Assembly: GCA_016873575.1 (NCBI GenBank)
Contig: VGWY01000177.1
Location: forward strand, 1 to 5,401
Direction: 5' to 3'
From: Nitrospira sp.
Lineage (GTDB): Bacteria; Nitrospirota; Thermodesulfovibrionia; Thermodesulfovibrionales; SM23-35
Length of the DNA: 5,401 bases
A program made the position numbers and the translations under genes. Of this stretch, positions 1 to 5,401 are shown piece after piece (the first letter of the stretch is position 1; each line of letters starts with the position of its first letter). The notes below the pieces were generated by a model that saw only the letters and a list, made by a program, of their open reading frames with translations, had not been told where the DNA came from and ran no database searches.

Positions 1-228
1 TTCTTGAGAAATATAGGGTTCGGAGAAAAGGTAGCAATCCTTGACAGACATATCCTGAAAAATTTAAAGCAACTCAGGATAATAAAAGAGATTCCAAAAT
101 CCATAAGCAGGACAAGATATCTTCAGATAGAGGAAGATATGAAGGATTATGCAGAGGATATAGATATACCACTTGCTCACCTTGATCTCTTGTTCTGGTA
201 TAAGGAAACAGGAGAGATTTTTAAATAA
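1..228 (+). CDS. ogg: Ogg2-type 8-oxoguanine DNA glycosylase/AP lyase, C-terminal 75 residues (5' end outside window)
   Basis: This is the end of a helix-hairpin-helix GPD-superfamily base-excision repair enzyme that cuts 8-oxoguanine from DNA and nicks the resulting abasic site. The frame is open from base 1 and ends at TAA 226-228. Reading from base 1 it begins FLRNIGFGEKVAILDRHIL, the block after the hairpin in Ogg2 enzymes such as Methanocaldococcus jannaschii Ogg and the Thermotoga Ogg. The Asp at visible residue 15 (codon 43-45), in AILDRH, matches the catalytic Asp of the GPD motif. The catalytic Lys and the rest of the hairpin lie upstream of the window. The C-terminus, LDLLFWYKETGEIFK, matches the Ogg2 tail, including the terminal Lys known in that family to help distinguish 8-oxoguanine from guanine. 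A TTG codon at 4 is internal, not the start. The gene is followed by 166 bp before addA, so it may not be in the same transcript. Family assignment is from memory of conserved blocks, but the match is strong. Confidence 0.88.
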   Translation, partial: FLRNIGFGEKVAILDRHILKNLKQLRIIKEIPKSISRTRYLQIEEDMKDYAEDIDIPLAHLDLLFWYKETGEIFK

Positions 229-241
229 GCTAAGAGTAATT

Positions 242-360
242 TAACCACAGAGGGCACAGAGAACACGGAGAATTATAATGAAGTTAAGAAGTTGCAATGT
301 TGAGGAGGTATCCCTTATCTTTTTATAATTTCTCTGTGCTCTCTGTGATCTCCGTGGCTT
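242..360. repeat. Imperfect inverted repeat with 9-nt sub-repeats filling the ogg-addA gap
   Basis: Two arms of about 35 nt (242-276 and 325-360) are imperfect reverse complements, separated by a loop of 48 nt. Each arm is itself about three tandem units of 9 nt: the left arm reads ccacagagg, gcacagaga, acacggaga, and the right arm read on the minus strand gives ccacggaga, tcacagaga, gcacagaga. Both arms end with ATAATT/AATTAT next to the loop. TTTAA occurs just outside both arms (240-244 and 360-364) and could be a short target duplication, although TTAA is itself palindromic. The CACAGAG-type unit resembles a family of interspersed intergenic repeats that I recall from many bacterial genomes; that identity is not tested here. 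The structure could fold as a long hairpin in RNA and weaken read-through from ogg, but the loop is too long for a classic intrinsic terminator. The loop also contains AGGAGGT (303-309) with no start codon at a usable distance. Confidence 0.75.
300..329 (+). promoter_or_regulatory. Candidate sigma-70-type promoter for addAB
   Basis: A perfect -10 hexamer TATAAT lies at 324-329 and a fair -35, TTGAGG, at 300-305, with an 18-bp spacer. Initiation would fall near 336, leaving a leader of about 60 nt before the addA ATG at 395. The -10 overlaps the start of the right arm of the inverted repeat, so the repeat would supply the promoter. The genome is AT-rich and TATAAT also occurs at 274-279 without a good -35, so chance is possible. 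Confidence 0.45.
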
Positions 361-394
361 TTAAAAAGTATTTTTCGACTAAGCAGCTATTTCG

Positions 395-3300
395 ATGTTA
401 GAAAAAGATATCCACATCCATTTCCCACATTTTACCATCCTGAAGGCTTCTGCAGGTTCAGGTAAGACCCATAATCTTACCGAGAGATTTGTCCAGTTTA
501 TCCTGTCTGAGAGAATTCCACGAAACAGACTGAGAAATATACTTGCGATAACCTTTTCAAATAATGCTGCAAAGGAGATGAAAGAGCGGATACTCTTATG
601 GCTTAAGTCTGTCTATTTTAATGACCCTGAAAGTGTAGCCGAACTCTCGCGTATCATCACATTAGACAGGGACAAGATGATAGATAAGGCAGAGCGGTTG
701 ATAGATGAGATAATAGATAATTACGCTGATTTTCAGGTCCGTACTATTGATAGCTTTATGGCGACTATCTTTAAGGCTTCTGCCATTGATTTTGGCTATA
801 ACCCTGAATTTGATATCCTGATGAACAATGACGTGCTCATGGAATATGCATTCAACCTGTTTCTGAGAAGTGTGAATGAAGGCACAGATGAAGCTGTATT
901 GTTTGATGAAATCATCGGGATAATCCTTGAACATAAAGGAGAGGAAGCTGCCTATCTGTGGGATCCCTCAAGGACTCTTTTGACCGAGATAAAAAAGATC
1001 TACAGAAAATTATCCTCGATAGGGAAAAGGCCAGATATCAAGGACTATTCAGAAGATATGAATGTGATAAAAGATAAAATACGAGATGGCCTTGAAATGA
1101 TAGAAAACATGAGAGGAGAGTCAGGCCTTGAAAAGAATAGAGGTTCTTCATATAGCGATATTCTGAACATTGTCAGTGAAGGCAGGTTTGCTGACCTCAT
1201 AGGAAAGGGATTGAAGAAATGCCCTGTCAATAAGCCGAAGAAGTCTGATGGTAATGCACTCGATTACTACAACAAAATAGCCGACACATGGAATGAAGTA
1301 GTTAATTCAATCAATCAGTATATATCTTGTTATGCCCATTCATTTTATATGCCTTATCTTAAGTCTTATAAAAATTTCAGTGACACTATCGAAAGTGTCA
1401 AGAAACAGCAGGGCAAGGTATTTATTGAAGATATTAACAGATACCTTTCAGAATATCTCAATACAGAAATAGTCCCTGATATGTATTTCCGCATAGGGGA
1501 GACAATCTTCCACTACCTCATTGATGAATTTCAGGATACATCGCCCATCCAGTGGAGAAATCTATTCCCACTCTTAGAGAATTCCCTTTCGCAGGGAGGG
1601 AGTCTTTTTGTTGTTGGAGATACAAAGCAGGCAATCTATGGTTTCCGCGATGCTGATTACCGCATTATGAAGAAATGTGAAACCGAAAACGATTTCCCTT
1701 CAGCCAGACATGAAATAAGAGACCTTGGTACCAACTATAGGAGTCTGCAGAGGATTCTTGATTTCAATGAAAAAGTATTTAAAGAGATTGCAGTAACAAA
1801 CGATACTTACAAAGATGCAGCGGATAGGAGTGGTTTAAACGATTACATACAAAAAGCTCAGGAAGGCAAGGGAACATCTGGTTATGTGGAAGTTACCTTT
1901 TTTGAAAGAAATGACGAGGAACCATCTGAAAGAGAAAGGATACAGAAACTCATTGAGGACTTAACCAAAAGAGGATATAGATACAGAGATATAGCCATAT
2001 TGACAACAAGAAACGAGGATGTGGTGAAAACCACTTCATGGCTTAATGAAAAGAATATACTTTTTATTTCTTATAGCAGTCTCGACATAAGGAGAAGGAA
2101 GATCACAGGTGAAATAGTATCGTTGTTGAGTTTTCTTGACTCTCCACCTGACGACCTTTCCTTTGCGACCTTTCTCCTTGGAGAGATATTTACCAGAACA
2201 CTTATCATGTCTCACATGAAACAATCGTATCCCATTGCGACACAAAAGAAAGTAGAAATAATCCCCCCGAATCCCCCACCACCCCCCTTTGGAAAAGGGG
2301 GGCTGAGGGGGATTTTAAAAGGGGGAATGGGGAATTTGTATATGGTAATAGACAGAGAGAGACTCCGTGAATTCCTTTTTACACATAGAGAAGATGCGCC
2401 ATTGTATAAGGCTTTTCAGAAAGAGTTTAGTAATCTCTGGGAGAATTATTTTGCAGGACTTTTTAAATCAGCAGGCTATCTCCCTTTGTACGACCTTGTT
2501 ACAGAGATATTCAGCGTCTTCAGGGTATTCGAGTTAATGGAGGATGAAGAAGCGACATTTGCAAAGATATTGGAAGTGGTCAAAGACTTTGAGGGTGCAG
2601 GCTATAACAGCCTGAAGGACTTTCTCGATTTTGCCATTGATACAGAAATAAGTGAATCAGAGTGGGATATTGATGTGCCCCGAGGTATCGATGCTGTGAA
2701 AGTCATGACTATCCATAAAGCCAAGGGGTTAGGATTTCCTGTTGTAATAGTTTTGCTCTATGGTGAGAAGAACAGGGGTTTTGATTATATAGTGCAGGAA
2801 AAAGAAGATGAGGTCACCCTCATGAAGATCAACAGAAAGATAGCAGGACACGATGCACCTCTTGAAAGGTTGTATAACGAAGAAGCAATGAATGAAATGG
2901 TAAACAAACTCAACAGCCTCTATGTAGGGTTTACGCGGGCAGGGGAAGAGTTATATGTGATAGGTGTGAAAAGGGAAAGAGATAAATATCCTTTTGACCT
3001 GCTTCCTGCAGAGGGGTATGCTCCATCTGATAAACCTGACAGGATTCTTCCGAGTACCCCAGAAAGTATAGTAACTTTTCCCATTCATCATCACCATCAA
3101 CGGATACAGTTTTCAATAATCCCTCATGAATTGATAAGTATTGAGGAGAGGCGGAGAGGTGAATTCATTCACAGGGTCTTATTTTTTGTGGACTCTGTAG
3201 ATGAAGAATTTGAAAGAGAACTATCTCAGATAATCAAAAGGGTCAAGGATGAGATGGCAGTAAGTTATCCCGATGATGAGGTAAGGGCTACAATTATGGG

Positions 3301-3613
3301 GATACTCAGTGATAAAAAGCTCAGGAAATATTTTGTACAGAAACCTGACAGGGATATCAAAAAGGAACAGGAATTTGTTGATAGCGAGGGGCGTCTCTTC
3401 AGAATGGACAGGGTGGTCATTGACGAAGACAGGATTACGGTTATTGATTATAAAACAGGGAGAGATAAGGTTGCAGAAGAAGACTACATGGCCCAGATGA
3501 GGAACTACATGAAAATACTCAGAGGAGTGTATCCTAAGAAAAAGATAGAAGGAATCATCGCCTATGTTGACCTCAAAAAAGTTGAAAAGCTGAAGGTCAA
3601 AAGGGGAAGGTAG
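395..3613 (+). CDS. addA: AddA/RecB-like ATP-dependent helicase-nuclease (UvrD-type helicase with C-terminal PD-(D/E)XK nuclease)
   Basis: This 1072-residue protein is the motor and nuclease subunit of an AddAB-type double-strand-break-processing enzyme, acting on DNA ends in the cytoplasm to prepare 3' tails for RecA. All UvrD-like SF1 motifs are present in order: Walker A ASAGSGKT (18-25), Ia TFSNNAAKEM (53-62), TIDSF (117-121), Walker B/II LIDEFQDTS (375-383), III VVGDTKQAIYGFRDAD (406-421), IV LGTNYRS (444-450), V TIHKAKGLG (772-780) and VI YVGFTRAGEEL (843-853). The C-terminal nuclease shows GEFIH (His926), MDR with Asp1005, IDYKTG with Asp1018 and Lys1020, and QMRNY (Gln1034, Tyr1038). 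The 13-residue Asp-Asp spacing equals that of RecB Asp1067/Asp1080. The ATG at 395 is the only standard start between the in-frame TAA at 380-382 and Walker A, although no Shine-Dalgarno is obvious. Oddities are a repeat-derived insert at about 622-647, Gly780 where motif V usually has Glu, and a run of four His at 898-901. It lies one base upstream of addB. Whether to call it AddA or generic RecB-like is a naming matter. Confidence 0.93.
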   Translation: MLEKDIHIHFPHFTILKASAGSGKTHNLTERFVQFILSERIPRNRLRNILAITFSNNAAKEMKERILLWLKSVYFNDPESVAELSRIITLDRDKMIDKAERLIDEIIDNYADFQVRTIDSFMATIFKASAIDFGYNPEFDILMNNDVLMEYAFNLFLRSVNEGTDEAVLFDEIIGIILEHKGEEAAYLWDPSRTLLTEIKKIYRKLSSIGKRPDIKDYSEDMNVIKDKIRDGLEMIENMRGESGLEKNRGSSYSDILNIVSEGRFADLIGKGLKKCPVNKPKKSDGNALDYYNKIADTWNEVVNSINQYISCYAHSFYMPYLKSYKNFSDTIESVKKQQGKVFIEDINRYLSEYLNTEIVPDMYFRIGETIFHYLIDEFQDTSPIQWRNLFPLLENSLSQGGSLFVVGDTKQAIYGFRDADYRIMKKCETENDFPSARHEIRDLGTNYRSLQRILDFNEKVFKEIAVTNDTYKDAADRSGLNDYIQKAQEGKGTSGYVEVTFFERNDEEPSERERIQKLIEDLTKRGYRYRDIAILTTRNEDVVKTTSWLNEKNILFISYSSLDIRRRKITGEIVSLLSFLDSPPDDLSFATFLLGEIFTRTLIMSHMKQSYPIATQKKVEIIPPNPPPPPFGKGGLRGILKGGMGNLYMVIDRERLREFLFTHREDAPLYKAFQKEFSNLWENYFAGLFKSAGYLPLYDLVTEIFSVFRVFELMEDEEATFAKILEVVKDFEGAGYNSLKDFLDFAIDTEISESEWDIDVPRGIDAVKVMTIHKAKGLGFPVVIVLLYGEKNRGFDYIVQEKEDEVTLMKINRKIAGHDAPLERLYNEEAMNEMVNKLNSLYVGFTRAGEELYVIGVKRERDKYPFDLLPAEGYAPSDKPDRILPSTPESIVTFPIHHHHQRIQFSIIPHELISIEERRRGEFIHRVLFFVDSVDEEFERELSQIIKRVKDEMAVSYPDDEVRATIMGILSDKKLRKYFVQKPDRDIKKEQEFVDSEGRLFRMDRVVIDEDRITVIDYKTGRDKVAEEDYMAQMRNYMKILRGVYPKKKIEGIIAYVDLKKVEKLKVKRGR
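2261..2332. repeat. C-run/G-run palindromic repeat inserted in frame within addA
   Basis: Three C-runs (2263-2268, 2273-2277, 2282-2287) are mirrored by G-runs (2297-2302, 2307-2311, 2321-2325, plus 2329-2332). The core is a 21-nt stem, 2270-2290 against 2294-2314, with 18 of 21 positions complementary around a GGA loop. Read in the addA frame it adds a Pro-rich half (PPNPPPPPFGKGG) and then a Gly-rich half (LRGILKGGMGN), without a stop or frameshift. The composition is quite unlike the surrounding AT-rich gene. It resembles a family of palindromic repeats, recalled from Nitrospirota, deltaproteobacteria and other bacteria, that is usually intergenic and translates as a Pro-Pro-Asn-Pro-Pro type string. 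That identity is from memory. It falls in a loop between LGEIF (596-599 region) and REFLF (about 657-661), segments that look like conserved helicase sequence. Confidence 0.85.
3601..3610 (+). promoter_or_regulatory. Shine-Dalgarno region for addB, inside the end of addA
   Basis: AAGGGGAAGG lies just before the addA stop codon. AAGGGG ends 8 nt before the TTG at 3615, and the second AAGG ends 4 nt before it. This supports TTG 3615 as the addB start and implies that ribosomes finishing addA restart on addB. Confidence 0.65.
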
Positions 3614-3614
3614 C

Positions 3615-5401
3615 TTGAACACGTTAATCATTCCACCGCATCATAGCCTTATCGAGGAGATAATCCCTCACCTGAAAGGAGTCGGGAGGGATTATTCATC
3701 CAATATGGTTGTCTTCCCTGGCAAAAGGCCTTCGCACTTTTTAAGAAAGACCCTTGCCAGAAGATTGAAGGGAAGCTTTATCCCCCCTGTTATCCTCTCC
3801 ATGGATGAATTTGTGGACCATGTTTATGAAACACTCATGTCTCAAATAGACACAAAGTATAACGAAAATAGCCGAGGCATCTTGCACCGGATGAATACAA
3901 TGTCAGGCGAGACGCCTGACCTATTCTCAGGTGAAATAAGACTTGGTCAACCAAGGAGGAAATTAGAAACCATAGATGCTGTTGCTATTCTTTATGATAT
4001 ACAAAAAAAGTCCTCAAGCCCCTTAGGTGGAGATAGTTTTTTAACACCTGACAATTTTTTCCCTGTCGGACTGAAGATTTACAAAGATATAGAAGAATTA
4101 TATATAGAAAAGATTAACCCTTATCTGGTAAAGGAAATCGAATCATTTGTCGAGGAAGGTATCCCCGGGCAAACGGTAAAAAGACTTCAGTCACTCTCCT
4201 ATTTTTATGGAGAATTCTATAAGGATATCGAAACCCGAAATTTCTCAACGAGGTCGCTGAGATACCGCACAACCTCTGAGAATATTGACGAGACTGAATT
4301 AAATCACTTTCAGCAAATAATCTTTGCTGGATTCTTTGCCCTTACCAAATCAGAAAAGATTCTGTTCAGAAAAATGTTCTCATGGAGTAATACCCTTTTT
4401 CTTTTCCAGGATGGGACAGGGATAAAAGAGAGGCTTTCTGATTTAGGTATAAATATGGAAAGTCAGGAAGGTGAAGATGCCAAACAGGAAATCCATTTTT
4501 ACAGGAGTCCTGACACTCATGGACAGGTGTTTGGGTTAAGCAGGATACTCAAGGCAGATTTAGAAAATAACGTGCCAATAGATGAAAGAACCGTTGTTGT
4601 CCTTCCGTCTTCCGAAACTCTCTTCCCCCTCTTGCGGCAGGGACTCTCTGCCCTGGATGAGGATAGCTATAATATTTCCCTGGGGTACCCTCTCCACCGC
4701 ACTCCTGTTTTTGGATTTCTTAACAATCTCATGGATCTCATTATTTCCATGGATGGAGAGAGAGTTTACATACCTGATTATCTGAAATTTGTTCTTCATC
4801 CATACACAAAGAACATCTACTTGAATGGCAGTGCAGAAACTACAAGGATACTGTTCCATACCCTTGAAGAAGATATGACAAAACAAAAGACAAAGACATT
4901 TTCTACCCTGTCAGAGATTGAAAACAATGGAGACCTCTTTATTAAAATTATGGACAGAATTCCTTCTGAAATAGAAATTACTGAAGAACAGATGAAGGGT
5001 CATTTAAAAAATATTCACAGCAACACCATTGAAAAATTCCTTAAATTTAAAAACATACATGACTTTGCTGTAAAGTGTACAGATCTGCTGATCTATGTTT
5101 TTCATACCAGCACTGCCCGCCTCCATCCTCTTTTCTATCCTTACTCCGAGGCATTCATACAGGCACTCGACACCATATCGAGGTCGCTGATGAAGGATGT
5201 ATCCTTTGCAAAAAATATTAGCTATTTTGCCCTTTTCAAAAAATATATCATGACCTGTCATACACCCTTTGAGGGTACACCTATAAGGGGTTTACAGGTC
5301 CTTGGATTTCTCGAAACAAGGAACCTTTTATTCGACAGGGTCTTTATCCTTGATGTGAATGAAGAGACAATTCCTGATACAAAAAAAGAGGATACCCTTC
5401 T
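3615..5401 (+). CDS. addB: AddB-like subunit of the helicase-nuclease, N-terminal 595 codons (3' end outside window)
   Basis: The frame beginning at TTG 3615 is open to the window edge with no stop, giving at least 595 residues. TTG is chosen because it follows the addA stop by one base, has a good Shine-Dalgarno, and the first in-frame ATG (residue 31) lies inside a predicted core strand, NMVVFPGKRPSHFL. Blocks typical of compact AddB proteins follow: IPPVILSMDEFV (about 56-67), KLETIDAVAILYDI (116-129), IIFAGFFALTKSEK (235-248), VVVLPSSETLFPLL (327-340), LGYPLHRTPV (356-365), and a motif-V-like GLQVLGFLETR (559-569) leading to FDRVFILDVNEETIP (573-587). There is no Walker A motif where one would be expected near residues 31-45, so this subunit is probably a catalytically inactive helicase fold that pairs with AddA. 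The AddB nuclease domain and any iron-sulfur cysteines would lie beyond 5401. Residues of about 86-115 look like a non-conserved insert carrying a palindrome. Family assignment is from remembered conserved blocks. Confidence 0.85.
   Translation, partial: MNTLIIPPHHSLIEEIIPHLKGVGRDYSSNMVVFPGKRPSHFLRKTLARRLKGSFIPPVILSMDEFVDHVYETLMSQIDTKYNENSRGILHRMNTMSGETPDLFSGEIRLGQPRRKLETIDAVAILYDIQKKSSSPLGGDSFLTPDNFFPVGLKIYKDIEELYIEKINPYLVKEIESFVEEGIPGQTVKRLQSLSYFYGEFYKDIETRNFSTRSLRYRTTSENIDETELNHFQQIIFAGFFALTKSEKILFRKMFSWSNTLFLFQDGTGIKERLSDLGINMESQEGEDAKQEIHFYRSPDTHGQVFGLSRILKADLENNVPIDERTVVVLPSSETLFPLLRQGLSALDEDSYNISLGYPLHRTPVFGFLNNLMDLIISMDGERVYIPDYLKFVLHPYTKNIYLNGSAETTRILFHTLEEDMTKQKTKTFSTLSEIENNGDLFIKIMDRIPSEIEITEEQMKGHLKNIHSNTIEKFLKFKNIHDFAVKCTDLLIYVFHTSTARLHPLFYPYSEAFIQALDTISRSLMKDVSFAKNISYFALFKKYIMTCHTPFEGTPIRGLQVLGFLETRNLLFDRVFILDVNEETIPDTKKEDTL
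3902..3931. repeat. Short palindromic repeat within addB
   Basis: A perfect 8-bp inverted repeat (gtcaggcg 3902-3909, cgcctgac 3913-3920) surrounds an AGA loop. CCTGA (3915-3919) can alternatively pair with TCAGG (3927-3931). In the addB frame it encodes SGETPD and then SGE, residues 97-107. It sits in a stretch that looks inserted between the conserved MDEFV and KLETIDA blocks. I recall similar gtcaggcg-type palindromes as dispersed repeats in bacterial genomes, but this is unverified. Confidence 0.6.

Noticed and set aside
303..309. AGGAGGT as a ribosome-binding site for a small gene
   Set aside because: No ATG, GTG or TTG follows at a usable distance, so it cannot be tied to a coding region.
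242..370. Intrinsic terminator for ogg
   Set aside because: The arms could pair, but the loop is about 48 nt and the downstream T-tract is interrupted by A-runs, so it does not meet the usual short-hairpin plus T-tract form. It is described as a repeat instead.
3086..3097. Run of four His codons (residues 898-901) suggesting a tag or cloning artefact
   Set aside because: It is short, lies in the linker between the helicase and nuclease domains, and continues smoothly into native sequence. A natural low-complexity linker is the simpler reading.
3221..3631. A 136-codon minus-strand open frame opposite the AddA nuclease domain
   Set aside because: It lies wholly opposite strongly conserved nuclease motifs, resembles no family I recognise, and is best explained as a shadow of the real gene. 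The other minus-strand frames at 662-934, 1045-1230, 2036-2245, 2931-3116, 4560-4886 and 5004-5261 are rejected for the same reason.
4582..4785. A 67-codon plus-strand open frame inside addB
   Set aside because: It overlaps the conserved VLPSSE and LGYPL blocks of AddB in a different frame, with no separate ribosome-binding site of note.
4249..5190. A 12-nt sequence, cgaggtcgctga, occurring at 4249-4260 and 5179-5190
   Set aside because: Both copies encode Arg-Ser-Leu in the same frame in AddB, in regions that otherwise look conserved. A short match of this size by codon reuse or chance is plausible, and there is no further similarity around it.

Overview
The window is a compact, all-plus-strand DNA-repair locus from a moderately AT-rich bacterium (roughly 40% GC by eye). 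It holds the 3' end of a gene for an Ogg2-type 8-oxoguanine DNA glycosylase/lyase, a complete gene for an AddA/RecB-like helicase-nuclease, and the first 595 codons of an AddB-like partner that runs off the right edge. No phage, transposase, CRISPR or RNA gene is visible.

Layout: 1-228 glycosylase C-terminus; 229-394 intergenic gap, mostly filled by an imperfect inverted repeat whose loop and right arm also carry a good sigma-70-like promoter; 395-3613 addA; 3615-5401 addB, starting at TTG one base after the addA stop, with its Shine-Dalgarno inside the end of addA. The two add genes almost certainly form one translationally coupled unit. AddAB-type enzymes process double-strand DNA ends for RecA-dependent recombination, and the glycosylase removes oxidised guanine, so the neighbourhood is one of DNA maintenance.

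The least ordinary feature is a set of small palindromic repeats. One fills the intergenic gap. One, made of C-runs then G-runs, lies inside addA and is translated in frame as a Pro-rich then Gly-rich insert in the helicase. A third, a perfect 8-bp hairpin, lies inside addB and is also read in frame. They look like three different repeat families.

Organism: the Ogg2 glycosylase (known from archaea and some thermophilic or anaerobic bacteria), the compact AddAB proteins (which recall the versions in Bacteroidetes, deltaproteobacteria and Nitrospirota) and the C-run/G-run repeat together suggest an anaerobic bacterium of a Nitrospirota- or deltaproteobacteria-like lineage. This is a weak inference from memory of families. 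I see no clearly new biological system: the genes are recognisable, and the interest lies in the repeats within and between them.
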